Origin: Planctomycetaceae bacterium
Lineage (GTDB): Bacteria > Planctomycetota > Planctomycetia > Pirellulales > PALSA-1355
Direction: 5' to 3'
DNA length: 64,000 bases
NCBI GenBank assembly: GCA_003153375.1
Contig: PLYM01000217.1
Span: 1 to 64,000 of the forward strand
Under the pieces are notes generated by a model. The model made no database searches. It was not told where the DNA came from and was given only the letters and a program-made list of their open reading frames with translations. Shown in pieces: positions 15,901-23,929 of the stretch. The translations under genes and the position numbers were made by a program. Position 1 is the stretch's first letter. The number at the start of each line of letters is the position of its first letter.

Positions 15901-17037
15901 CTATTGTACGGATTTGCCAGCCGCGATGTCGCCTTCGGCCAATTTTGCCTCGGCGTAGGCCCGGTCTTTCGTACGGCGTAGCAATTCGCCCATCGCCTCC
16001 ACGTGCTTGGCGAAGTCAGATGCCGAGGCCTCGTCCGGCACCCGCGGACGGCCAAAGATCGGCCAGCGGGCGAAACAGAAAATCAGCCCCAGCACGGCCA
16101 GGTGCAACAGCACGCCGTTGAGCGGCCAAGCGCCAAAGACTTTCCACATGGAGTTATCAGCTTGCGGTGGATCGACCGCCGGGCCGCCGGGCCCACTTTC
16201 GATGAAAATCACCCTGCCCGGCGCCGCCGCGCGCACCAGCCGGCCGGCCAGTTTGCGATGTTCCGAATTCACCAGCGGCAGATTCAGCAGGAATGAGCCG
16301 TTGGCCACGAAAATGATTTGGCCATCGTCCCAATGCGACTCGCGCGCCGTGGCCACCAGCACGTCGTCGTCGGCAGTGAGCTCCCGTTCGACTTTGAGGG
16401 ACGGCAGCAGTTTGTTTCCCAGCTCGATCTCACAGCGCGCTGCGTCGATGCCGGCGCTCCACGGACCATCCAGTTTGCGCACGTTGCGCGATTTCGCCGG
16501 TTCGATGCGGAACCAATCGCACGTCAGTTCCTCGTCGTCGCGATCTTTCTCGGCTTGAACGCGAGCTCGCACGGTCGCCTGGGTTTCGTTGGCCCGGTAT
16601 TCGTCCTGGAACTCGGCCGGCGCCCGAGGAGCCATTTTTCGCCAATACTGCGGCGTCGCGTCGAAGGCACGTCCCACGTAGATCAGCGTGCGGTTCGGTC
16701 CGCTGGCCAGCCATTCCTCGAACCAATCGCAAACGCCCTGAGATGGAGCCTCGAAATCATCGGGAAACCACACGATTGTTTCGACCGACTGCATCGCTTG
16801 GGTGAGCAGCACGCGCCGCGAATCGACTTCGTGGCCGGCTGCCTCGAACATGCCGACGAAAATGTCGGTGCCGTTGACGCTGGCGTCGTCGCCCCAGCCC
16901 CGTTGCCGGCCGTACTCGGTTTCGATTCCCGACTGCGCGCAGCCGCCGGCCAAAAGGCAGCCGGCCAGGATGGCCAACAGCCAGCCGCGCGCTCGACCGC
17001 GATTGAATAGCATGGCGTGCCGTCGTTGGCTCATCAT
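15901..17037 (-). CDS. DUF4350-type lipoprotein
   Basis: Encodes 378 residues. The N-terminus MMSQRRHAMLFNRGRARG is followed by a lipoprotein signal with lipobox LAGGC (~residues 30-34), so it is probably membrane-anchored. The body matches the DUF4350-like proteins of MoxR clusters: 'SVNGTDIFVGMFEAAGHEVDSRRVL' and 'DCD-like' loop TIVWFPDDFEAP, then a C-terminal transmembrane segment (~320-340) and a short cytosolic tail of helices. It overlaps the DUF4129 gene by ATGA. It belongs to the MoxR operon and is expected to be a membrane subunit of that complex. Domain call moderate, context strong. Confidence 0.75.
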   Translation of the reverse strand: MMSQRRHAMLFNRGRARGWLLAILAGCLLAGGCAQSGIETEYGRQRGWGDDASVNGTDIFVGMFEAAGHEVDSRRVLLTQAMQSVETIVWFPDDFEAPSQGVCDWFEEWLASGPNRTLIYVGRAFDATPQYWRKMAPRAPAEFQDEYRANETQATVRARVQAEKDRDDEELTCDWFRIEPAKSRNVRKLDGPWSAGIDAARCEIELGNKLLPSLKVERELTADDDVLVATARESHWDDGQIIFVANGSFLLNLPLVNSEHRKLAGRLVRAAAPGRVIFIESGPGGPAVDPPQADNSMWKVFGAWPLNGVLLHLAVLGLIFCFARWPIFGRPRVPDEASASDFAKHVEAMGELLRRTKDRAYAEAKLAEGDIAAGKSVQ

Positions 17038-17786
17038 AGCGCGGCTCGCGTGACCAGGTTCTCGAACTCAGGCAATTGCTCCCAGCAGGCTTCGAAGCCG
17101 GAGCGATCCAACTGCCGCCCGCCGAAGAAAACCCCTTCGAACGTCGTGACTGTCAATTCGAGCAGTGTCCGCAACGGCTGCACGCGGGACGTCTCGCGCA
17201 GATATTGCCGATTCGTCTTGCCGCCCGCCAATTGAATCAAGGCGTTCTTGTCCAGCTCGACGAGCTCGTAACTGAAAAGGTAAATGATCGCCTCGCTGTA
17301 ATTGCCCAACTGATAGTGCCGCCTGGCCTCGCCCAACAAATCGCCCCGCGGCCGTTCGCCCATGAAAGGCAGGGCCTCGATCCGTTCGGGCTCGAGCACG
17401 CCGGCTGGCTGCGTCTTTGGGTGCGGCGTGCGCTTGAAACCGCCCATCCAAGCGATCCGCACCAGAAAATAGATCGATGCCACCAGCAGCACGGCCACGA
17501 TGCCCCAGACCAGCCAATCGAGCCGAAAGCGGGGCAGCTTCCAGGGTTTCCAGGGCCGGCGGAACACAATCGGCCGCAAATCCTCCTGAGCCGCGTCGTA
17601 CCACGGAAAATTCCTGCCGCTGCCGAAGGCCTGGCGCGCATCCCGGATCGATTGCTGCGACTCTTCGCCGGCCGCGGGACCATCGGCTGCCCGCACCGGC
17701 GCCATGGAAACACAGAGCGCTGCCAGCAGCAGCGCGCCCGGCACGCCCCAGGCCAACGTTCGCACGATCATTGCCCGGCAGGTCAT
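17034..17786 (-). CDS. DUF4129-domain membrane protein
   Basis: Encodes 250 residues. Signal peptide (~1-35, MTCRAMIVRTLAW then ALLLAALCVSMAPVRAAD) and one transmembrane segment (~92-113). The C-terminal DUF4129 domain (~160-250) is recognised by YLFSYELVELDKNALIQLA and GKTNRQYLRE followed by a LLELTVTTFEGVFFGG helix. The ATG at 17786 overlaps the TGA of the upstream membrane protein (ATGA), which fixes the start; the longer open frame to 18266 lies inside the previous gene. DUF4129 proteins commonly sit in MoxR-DUF58 operons. The biochemical role is unknown. Confidence 0.8.
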   Translation of the reverse strand: MTCRAMIVRTLAWGVPGALLLAALCVSMAPVRAADGPAAGEESQQSIRDARQAFGSGRNFPWYDAAQEDLRPIVFRRPWKPWKLPRFRLDWLVWGIVAVLLVASIYFLVRIAWMGGFKRTPHPKTQPAGVLEPERIEALPFMGERPRGDLLGEARRHYQLGNYSEAIIYLFSYELVELDKNALIQLAGGKTNRQYLRETSRVQPLRTLLELTVTTFEGVFFGGRQLDRSGFEACWEQLPEFENLVTRAAL

Positions 17787-18592
17787 GCGATGCGCCTCGC
17801 GATGCGGTCGCCTTCGGCGCGCAGATACAGCTCGACTTCCCAACCCTCGGTGCGGATGCGTTGATCGAGATAACAGAGAAAACGAGCCACGGTGAAATAG
17901 ACCACGACCAGCCACAGCACGGCCTGAAAGGCGATCACCTGTCCACCCCAAGGCGGCTGAAAGTTGAACAAGGTCTCGAGCAGAATGCGTTGCGTTGACC
18001 ATAGGGCCACGATCAACAACGGCGCCAGGCAGCCCGCGCCGATGGCCGAAAGCAGGAACTCGCCGTTGTTGTTGCGGTGCAGGTTCGTGTTGCGCTTCAA
18101 CGTCGAGATGTGTCCCTGGCGGCTGAACAGCGGGTTGCGTTCGAGCAGAATCACTTCGTTCAAATAGGGCCAGATGCCATAGGGCACGATCCACGTCATG
18201 ATCGGCAAGATCAGCAGCGAACGCAGCAGCACTTGCAGCACGAAAAGTTGCGGCAGGCAGGTCCAAAACTCGCGGGCGATCTGCCTGGGCCGTGGCTTGT
18301 TGACGAACATTGCCTGGCCCAGATACAAGGTCAAGGGCGCCGTGGCCAAGGGAGCTTCGAGCATGACGAGAAACGTCGAGACCAAGATCGCGCCGGAGGT
18401 CATGTCATCGGAGAACCGGCGGCTATGGGCCAAGGACAGCAGCAGATAGTTAAGCGCGGCCAGGGGCACGATGCCCGCCAAGGCGCTGGCAGTAATGCCG
18501 GCGGCCCGGCTGCGCAGGACGTGCAGGGCCAAGTCGAGGTTGTCGAGCCACGAGCGCTCGCAGATCGCGATTTGTGCTTGATCCAATTGCAT
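17783..18592 (-). CDS. Polytopic membrane protein of the MoxR operon
   Basis: Encodes 269 residues. Four to six hydrophobic segments are visible (about 35-55, 68-95, 118-140, 190-212, 222-245), separated by short basic loops. The N-terminal cytosolic part begins MQLDQAQIAICERSW. I do not recognise a named domain. Its position, three bases after the SpoIIM-like gene and overlapping the DUF4129 gene by ATGA, places it firmly in the operon, so it is probably a structural membrane subunit. Family unknown, reality of the gene near certain. Confidence 0.75.
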   Translation of the reverse strand: MQLDQAQIAICERSWLDNLDLALHVLRSRAAGITASALAGIVPLAALNYLLLSLAHSRRFSDDMTSGAILVSTFLVMLEAPLATAPLTLYLGQAMFVNKPRPRQIAREFWTCLPQLFVLQVLLRSLLILPIMTWIVPYGIWPYLNEVILLERNPLFSRQGHISTLKRNTNLHRNNNGEFLLSAIGAGCLAPLLIVALWSTQRILLETLFNFQPPWGGQVIAFQAVLWLVVVYFTVARFLCYLDQRIRTEGWEVELYLRAEGDRIARRIA

Positions 18593-18595
18593 CGG

Positions 18596-19555
18596 TCAAT
18601 CTCGGCGGAGCAGACCCAGGCCAATCACGTAGAACGCCAGGATCACGGTCGACAGCACGGCGACGCCCGCCTTGACGGCATAGGGCAGCGCCGAGGGGGA
18701 GATAAAACCTTCGATCATCGCGGCCAGGCAGAACAGAATCACGGCCGCGCCCATCATGGGCGAAGCTTCGATGGCAGCTTGGCGCAGTGACGCCGCGCGT
18801 GACAGTCCCCCTGTAGTCACCAGCGAAAACCCCAACCGCATGCCAGCGCCGGCCGAGAAGACGATCGCCGTCAATTCGAACGGGCCGTGCGCGGTGACAA
18901 ACTGCAAAAAGTTCACCCGCTCCTCGAGCGTCAGCATGTAGCCGAACGTGGCCCCCAATTGCATGGCGTTGAAAACGACCGTAAATAAACCGCCAATTCC
19001 GAACAACAGCCCTCCCGCGAAGCACCGCAGGCCAATGCCGGCATTGTGTTGAACATAGAAGCCCGTCATCGCCGAATCCATGCCCCCAGGGCGACCGCGG
19101 ATGGGCCGAGAAAAGTTTTCGCGGTACGACTCCATCGCGGCCTGGCCGATCGCCTTGTCGGCGTACTCGCGCGAGGTATAAGCCAGGTACAGTGACAGCG
19201 CGAAGATGCCCCAGAAAATCGCGAATGCCAGCCACAACGCCCGGTCGCGCACCAACTTCCGCGGCAACTCGACGAACATCGTGCGGCCCCACTGCCGCCA
19301 GCGGAAAGTCTGGCTGCGATAGAGTTGATTGTGCGCGCGACCCACGAGTTGATGGAGATACTCGACCGTGTCGAGCGGCAGTTGATAGGCATCGGCCAGC
19401 GCCAGGTCGGCACAGGCGCCCCGATAGAGACTGGCAAATCGCGAGACCTTGGCCCCGCCCAACGGCCGCGGGCCGCGCCTCTCCATCAGCCGGCACAAGC
19501 TTTCCAACTCGTGCCATTGCTCGCGCCGTCGTTCCAACAGCAGGGCGACTTTCAT
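18596..19555 (-). CDS. SpoIIM-like (stage II sporulation protein M) membrane protein
   Basis: Encodes 319 residues. A cytosolic helical N-terminal part (~1-95, with ERRREQWHELESL) precedes several transmembrane helices (about 108-130, 180-205, 225-250, 275-315). Sequence features match the SpoIIM domain of the MoxR-linked type: LLFGIGGLFTVVFNAMQLG, then FVTAHGPFELTAIVFSAGAGMRLG. In Bacillus SpoIIM takes part in engulfment, but planctomycetes do not sporulate; here it is an operon partner of MoxR and RDD. ATGA overlap with the RDD gene. High confidence in the family, function unresolved. Confidence 0.82.
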   Translation of the reverse strand: MKVALLLERRREQWHELESLCRLMERRGPRPLGGAKVSRFASLYRGACADLALADAYQLPLDTVEYLHQLVGRAHNQLYRSQTFRWRQWGRTMFVELPRKLVRDRALWLAFAIFWGIFALSLYLAYTSREYADKAIGQAAMESYRENFSRPIRGRPGGMDSAMTGFYVQHNAGIGLRCFAGGLLFGIGGLFTVVFNAMQLGATFGYMLTLEERVNFLQFVTAHGPFELTAIVFSAGAGMRLGFSLVTTGGLSRAASLRQAAIEASPMMGAAVILFCLAAMIEGFISPSALPYAVKAGVAVLSTVILAFYVIGLGLLRRD

Positions 19556-20385
19556 GGGCTGGCGACCTCCACCGGCACGGCCACGGGGGCGCGCAAGGTC
19601 GGCTCGTGACCCGGGCGATCGGCGATGAAGGTCCGATAGTAGAGCGCTGAGAGCAGCAAGTCAGGGTTCGTGTCGATCGGCAGCCCCCACCGCAGGCACA
19701 ATGGCTCCGCCAGGTTGCGGGCGATCTCGAAACGGCGCGGCGCCGAAAACAGCTCGCGCCGCGCGACGTAGGTCGACAGCGCATGGCTCATCGCCCGGCT
19801 GGCCACGAAGCCGACCGGCAACGTCTGGGCAAAGGCGACCACCTCGGGGCGATTCATCATCACCAGGCCGCGGAGCTTGCTGCGTTTCTCGACGACCACG
19901 ATCGTGCCGCTGGCCAGGTCGCCCAGCCGCTGGAACCGATTGTTCGCGGTCATCGTGGCCAGGGCCAACATGTAAAGCGGCACGACGCTCAATGCCAACG
20001 GCAGCGCGTCGACGTCGCGCAGCACGTTGCGCAGCACGGCTTGCAGCGCGTTGATCGGCTGGCCATCGATCGACAGCACGCGCAACCCCAGCAGCCGCTT
20101 GCCGGGCGTCTGCCCGTTCCAGAAGGTTTCGAACAACCCACCGTAGAACCACGACAGCACGAACCAGACGACCAGGAACACGCCCAGCCCGATGCCCGAC
20201 AGGGAGGCCACGGACAGCACCAGGCAGCCCATGGCCAACAGGAACAGCACCGCCGCACGGATCGCAAAATCGATCAAAAAGGCCGGCAGCCGCCGAAACG
20301 GCCCCGCCAGCACATAGGCGAACGCGATATTCTCCGGCGTGACAATCTCGATCCGCGAATCCAGTTGTCTCGGCAGTTTCGACAT
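19552..20385 (-). CDS. RDD-family membrane protein
   Basis: Encodes 277 residues. RDD domain proteins have three or so transmembrane helices with conserved Arg-Asp-Asp; here RRLPAFLIDFAIRAAVLFLL (Arg and Asp) and TPGKRLLGLRVL match (G-K-R-L signature). The C-terminal half (~150-277) is cytosolic with KRSKLRGLV. The start is the ATG at 20385 (MSKLPRQLDSRIEI); the open frame extending to 20991 is rejected because it runs across the repeat region. First gene of the MoxR operon; its stop overlaps the SpoIIM-like ATG by four bases (ATGA). A promoter-like motif lies directly upstream. Confidence 0.85.
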   Translation of the reverse strand: MSKLPRQLDSRIEIVTPENIAFAYVLAGPFRRLPAFLIDFAIRAAVLFLLAMGCLVLSVASLSGIGLGVFLVVWFVLSWFYGGLFETFWNGQTPGKRLLGLRVLSIDGQPINALQAVLRNVLRDVDALPLALSVVPLYMLALATMTANNRFQRLGDLASGTIVVVEKRSKLRGLVMMNRPEVVAFAQTLPVGFVASRAMSHALSTYVARRELFSAPRRFEIARNLAEPLCLRWGLPIDTNPDLLLSALYYRTFIADRPGHEPTLRAPVAVPVEVASP

Positions 20386-20391
20386 GCGACC

Positions 20392-20420
20392 ATTATTCGC
20401 GCGCGAAACAAGACCCGCAA
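20392..20420 (-). promoter_or_regulatory. Promoter-like motif giving a possibly leaderless RDD/MoxR operon mRNA
   Basis: On the minus strand TTGCGG (20420-20415), 17 bases, then AATAAT (20397-20392). The -10 ends seven bases before the ATG at 20385, so the predicted start coincides with the first base of the start codon. If real, the operon mRNA is leaderless. No strong ribosome-binding site is seen upstream of that ATG. Confidence 0.4.
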
Positions 20421-20440
20421 GGCGGAGCCAACAAAGTAAC

Positions 20441-20482
20441 AGGCTGAAGACTGAAGGCCGAAGGCTGAAGGCTGAAGGTCGG
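20441..20482 (+). repeat. Heptad tandem DNA repeat, + strand arm
   Basis: Six consecutive 7-base units read AGGCTGA, AGACTGA, AGGCCGA, AGGCTGA, AGGCTGA, AGGTCGG. The array lies in the divergent gap between the RDD operon and the SDR gene and faces a matching array on the opposite strand at 20549-20583. It is not coding. Confidence 0.7.
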
Positions 20483-20548
20483 ACCGGGGGGAGTAAGCCC
20501 TTCGCCCCGGCGACACTTAGGTGGCGAATTTGCGTTTTCTTGCTTTCG

Positions 20549-20583
20549 TTTTCATCCTTCATACTTCCGCCTTCATCCTTTCC
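20549..20583 (-). repeat. Heptad tandem DNA repeat, - strand arm
   Basis: Five 7-base units on the minus strand, in order GGAAAGG, ATGAAGG, CGGAAGT, ATGAAGG, ATGAAAA (reverse complement of CCTTCAT-type units). Same repeat family as 20441-20482 in inverted orientation, 66 bases apart. The intervening segment is pyrimidine-rich on its right side. Confidence 0.65.
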
Positions 20584-20647
20584 CCCGCCTTCCGCTCTCG
20601 GTACAGTGACGACTTCACCGACGACTTCACCCTGAATGAGGTTTCCC

Positions 20648-21379
20648 ATGCGTTTGGCGGGCAAGACGGCGGTCATCACGGGCGGGGCGACGGGCATCGG
20701 GCTGGGCATTGCCGTGGCCTTTGCCAAGGAAGGTTGCCTGGTGGCAGTCGCGGGTCGCAGTGAGGAAAAGCTCAAGGCGGCGGCCGAATCGTGGAGCGGC
20801 GAGCCCAAGCTGTTGACCCATGCGGTCGACGTGGCCGATCGAGCCAGCGTCGGGCGGCTGTTCGACTGGGCCAACAAGAGCCTGGGGCACGTTGACATTC
20901 TGGTCAACAGCGCCGGTACCAACACGGTCAAACGCTCGATGGCCGACATGCCGGGCGAAAGCTGGGATCTGGTGATGCAAGTCAACGCCACGGGGCCTTA
21001 CAACTGCATCGCCGCCGTGCTACCCCAAATGCGCAGCCGCCGGGACGGCCTGATCATCAACATCGATTCGATCGCCGGCGTGCGGGCGAGCCTGTTGGGC
21101 GGTGTTGCCTACAGCGCCTCGAAATTCGCCCTCACCGCGCTCAGCACGTCGGTCGCGCTGGAAGAAGGCAAGAACGGAATTCGCGTCACGAACATCTGTC
21201 CGGGCGAAGTCGACACGCCGCTGCTGCGGGCCCGACCCGTGCCGGTCACGGCCGAGCACCTGGGCCGAATCTTGCAGCCCTCGGACGTCGCCGAGGCCGC
21301 GCTGATGGTCGCCTGTCTGCCGCCCCGGGCCCACGTACACGAATTGATCATCAAGCCCACGCTGCAGGATTTTTCGTAG
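20648..21379 (+). CDS. Short-chain dehydrogenase/reductase
   Basis: Encodes 243 residues of a classical SDR. Cofactor motif TGGATGIGLGIA sits near residue 11, the NAG-type motif reads VNSAGTN near residue 87, and the catalytic Tyr-Lys motif is YSASK with an upstream Ser in IDSIAGV. It is an NAD(P)-dependent oxidoreductase; no acidic residue after beta-2 that would firmly assign NAD versus NADP is obvious (GRSEEKL suggests NADP). The ATG at 20648 is chosen because GAGG lies six bases upstream (ATGAGGTTTCCC); the ATG at 20636 overlaps that site. Substrate unknown. Confidence 0.9.
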   Translation: MRLAGKTAVITGGATGIGLGIAVAFAKEGCLVAVAGRSEEKLKAAAESWSGEPKLLTHAVDVADRASVGRLFDWANKSLGHVDILVNSAGTNTVKRSMADMPGESWDLVMQVNATGPYNCIAAVLPQMRSRRDGLIINIDSIAGVRASLLGGVAYSASKFALTALSTSVALEEGKNGIRVTNICPGEVDTPLLRARPVPVTAEHLGRILQPSDVAEAALMVACLPPRAHVHELIIKPTLQDFS

Positions 21380-21398
21380 TCACGACCCGATTGAGGCG

Positions 21399-21734
21399 CT
21401 ACGGCAGCCAACCCCGCAGGGCGTGATGCACCCCTGCGACAAAGTCCAGCAGGGCCCGTTCTTGCGCATGCGCGAGGGCCGTGAAGTTGGCATAGATCAG
21501 CAGCCCGTCGTAGCCGGCCAGCGTGTCGGGATTGAGCGATTCGAGCCGGTCGGAGTACGTCAGCTCGATGCCGCGCTTGGTCAGCACGGGCTCGATCTGT
21601 CGGAAGCGGTCGGCGGGCCGATGGTGGCCGTTGTCGCCCAGGAATAGCACCCGAATGGGCTTGGCATCAGCGGCCGTCACCGTGGTCGCCAGAGACACCG
21701 CCAAGGCCACCGCCAGAGCAACGTACCGAAACAT
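21399..21734 (-). pseudogene. Truncated 5' remnant of a ThuA-domain secreted protein
   Basis: An open frame of 111 residues with a signal peptide (MFRYVALAVALAVSLATTVTA) followed by the first strands of a ThuA-like domain: VLFLGDNGHHRPADRFRQIEPVL and GYDGLLIYANFTALAHAQERALLDFVAG. In intact planctomycete proteins of this type the domain continues for about 150 more residues and often into a long multidomain protein. Here the frame leaves the domain after DFVAG and ends nine codons later, only 20 bases before the SDR stop. No continuation is seen in the other two frames. It is best read as a deletion remnant. A complete ThuA-like gene exists at 61414-62184. Confidence 0.7.
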
Positions 21735-21994
21735 GGAGACACTTCAAAAGTTGTCAAATTGTTTAGTTGCCAAACTAAGCCCAGCTATGGCACACTACAA
21801 GGGCCCGGCGGCTCTCCCGAGGGCGTTTCGCCCCCGCCTTTCGTCGGCGCCGAGTTCGACCAGCGTGCATATTTTCCCACGCGGAGCGATCAGGCATGCA
21901 ATAAGCGGTTCACCATGGTCACCTGGGCAGTGGCGCCGCCGCAGCCGGAACTCGGCACGCCAGCCCTTCATCCCTTTGGCAGAGGAGATTGGCG

Positions 21995-23047
21995 ATGCTT
22001 GCTTTCCTAGCGAACCGTGTTCTTCGGCTTTCGTTCCCTTCGTGTTTCGCCATGGCCGCAATGGCCACGGCTCTCGCGCTCTCGCTTTGTCGAGCCCAAG
22101 AGGAGGATCCCTTTGGTCCGGCACAGCCGTCGGCTGCCGCTAAGGAAAAGCCTGCCGATGAATCGAAGACGATGGAGGCCGTTCCCGAGGAGGCGGGCAA
22201 GTCCGCCGAATCCCAAGGGGCGGCGGCCCGTTCGGGTTTGAAGGACGCGCCGATCGAGATCCTCTCGAACAGCGAGCGCAATATTCTGCTGGAACTCGAC
22301 AAGCCGACCTCGATCGAGTTCGTCGAAGAACCCTTGGCTGACGTCGTTAATGATCTGAAGGACCAGCATGGTATCGAGATACAGCTGGATGACAGAGCCT
22401 TGGATGACGCGGGAATTCCTCGTGATACGCCGATCACGCTGCCGCGCATGAACAACCTTCCCTTGCGGTCGGTGCTCGGGTTGCTCCGTCGCAAGTACGG
22501 GGTGCATTACCTGGTTCAAGCAGACATGCTGTTGATCACGTCCAAGGATGTGGCCGAGTCCGAGGAGAACCTGGTGCGGATGGTCTATCCCGTGGGCGAT
22601 CTGGTCACCGACGCAGATGACGACACGGACTACGGCAGCGTCGTCAAAGCGATTGTCACGACGATCGACGCCAGCACTTGGCGAACCTATCCACGGCCCT
22701 CGCACATGGCGCGACCGCAGGCTAACCCAGTGGCGCCCGCGGCGCCCCAGGCAGCTCCATCCGTTGGTCCGCAAACAGAAGTGCCGCATAGCGGCACGCT
22801 GCATCAGGTTACGGGCGGTTTTGGCGGGATGGGTGGCGGAATGATGGGCACGGGAACGGGCGGCATCGGATTGATCGCCGATTCCCCTGGGGGCGCCGCT
22901 GGCGGTCCGGGCACCGTGGTGGTCGTGGAAAGCTCCCAGAGTCTGGTCATCGCCCAAACGCGCGAGGTCCACGAAAAGGTGCGCGATCTGCTGAAATCGC
23001 TGCGCGTCGCTCGCAAAATCGCCGACGACGCGGCCGATGACGAATAG
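21995..23047 (+). CDS. Secreted protein with secretin/STN-like domain, paralogue 1
   Basis: Encodes 350 residues. A signal peptide (~1-33) ends at LALSLCRAQEE. Residues ~95-190 resemble an STN/secretin N-terminal domain (SIEFVEEPLADVVNDLKDQH, then TPITLPRMNNLPLRSVLGLL), with the typical 'TSKDVAES' continuation used for planctomycete secretin-like proteins. A low-complexity Gly/Met/Pro segment (~265-305) precedes a final strand-helix motif (VVVESSQSLVIAQTREVHEKVRDLLKSLR) of secretin N-domain type. No beta-barrel domain follows, so it is not a full secretin. The ATG at 21995 has AGAGGAG seven bases upstream. Function unknown; a paralogue follows at 23150. Confidence 0.72.
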   Translation: MLAFLANRVLRLSFPSCFAMAAMATALALSLCRAQEEDPFGPAQPSAAAKEKPADESKTMEAVPEEAGKSAESQGAAARSGLKDAPIEILSNSERNILLELDKPTSIEFVEEPLADVVNDLKDQHGIEIQLDDRALDDAGIPRDTPITLPRMNNLPLRSVLGLLRRKYGVHYLVQADMLLITSKDVAESEENLVRMVYPVGDLVTDADDDTDYGSVVKAIVTTIDASTWRTYPRPSHMARPQANPVAPAAPQAAPSVGPQTEVPHSGTLHQVTGGFGGMGGGMMGTGTGGIGLIADSPGGAAGGPGTVVVVESSQSLVIAQTREVHEKVRDLLKSLRVARKIADDAADDE

Positions 23048-23149
23048 CAGCCTTTTCCAAGCCACCTCGGACCACGGAGACTCGCCATGGATTCCCAATA
23101 GCTCTGCACGGCTGCGTCGCGCGCCAATCGCATTGCTGGTTTCTCAAGG

Positions 23150-23857
23150 TTGTCGGGTGCCTTGAGCTTAATTGTTGCCTTGAGTTGTCTGTTGCCGATT
23201 GGGTGGGCCCGTGCGGCCGAGCCAGACCCGCGGAGCCCCGATTCATCAATCGAGTGCTTGCCCGTTGTTTCGCCACGCGAGCAGCGAGTCTTGACGGTCC
23301 TCGATCGGAAAGTTGAATTTGATTTTCAAGAGACCCCCTTGGTTGAGTTCGTCGACGAGCTTGACGGACGGTGCGGTGTCGCTGTGAAACTCGACCGTAG
23401 GGGCATCGGCGACGCGGGTGTGGCCTCTGACACGCCAATAAACTGCCGCGTCAGGGGCACTTCTCTGCGCGTCGCCCTGAAGCAATCGCTAACCGAGATT
23501 GGTTTGCATTACTTCCTCAAGGATGGGGCCGTGGTGATCAGCAGCAAGGACGTTGCTGAGTCTGAAGACAATTTGTCGATACGCGTGTACTCAATTGGCG
23601 ACATCGACGCTAATAACTACACTGGTCTCATCAATTGCATCACCGAGACCGTGTCCAAGAATTCTTGGGACGAGAACGGAGGGCCCGGAAAAATCGAGCC
23701 GGCAACCGGTTCGAAGTGTCTGATCATTGCCCAGACCGATGAAGTACATGCCAAGATCCTGGACCTGTTGCGAGCGTTGCGCACCGCCCATAAACTGTGG
23801 CCGAGAGATGCGCGTCGTGGCGAGATGGGCAGCGCGGTGGGTCAGGGAATGATGTAG
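23150..23857 (+). CDS. Secretin/STN-like secreted protein, paralogue 2, start probably disrupted
   Basis: Encodes 235 residues if a TTG at 23150 is used. The body aligns with the preceding gene: FDFQETPLVEFVDELDGRC matches IEFVEEPLADVVNDL, and SKDVAESEDNLS matches SKDVAESEENLV; the C-terminal IIAQTDEVHAKILDLLRALR matches too. The Gly-rich linker is absent. In frame upstream there is an ATG at 23087 with GGAG seven bases before it, but codon 5 is TAG (23099-23101). The most natural reading is that the intact gene began at 23087 and acquired an amber codon; reinitiation at 23150 would still leave a signal-peptide-like N-terminus (LSLIVALSCLLPIGWARA). May be a pseudogene. Confidence 0.6.
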   Translation: MSGALSLIVALSCLLPIGWARAAEPDPRSPDSSIECLPVVSPREQRVLTVLDRKVEFDFQETPLVEFVDELDGRCGVAVKLDRRGIGDAGVASDTPINCRVRGTSLRVALKQSLTEIGLHYFLKDGAVVISSKDVAESEDNLSIRVYSIGDIDANNYTGLINCITETVSKNSWDENGGPGKIEPATGSKCLIIAQTDEVHAKILDLLRALRTAHKLWPRDARRGEMGSAVGQGMM

Positions 23858-23929
23858 GCATGTTTTGTGGTCGCGCAGGGAAGGTTCACGGCTTTGTGTT
23901 CCCATTTCAGAAGTTGATCGAACCAGAAT

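Noticed and set aside
17787..18266. Upstream extension of the DUF4129 frame to 410 residues
   Set aside because: It lies inside the preceding membrane-protein gene; the ATGA overlap fixes the start at 17786.
20386..20991. N-terminal extension of the RDD frame to 479 residues
   Set aside because: The extension crosses the heptad repeats and the SDR gene on the other strand; the ATG at 20385 starts the family-typical sequence.
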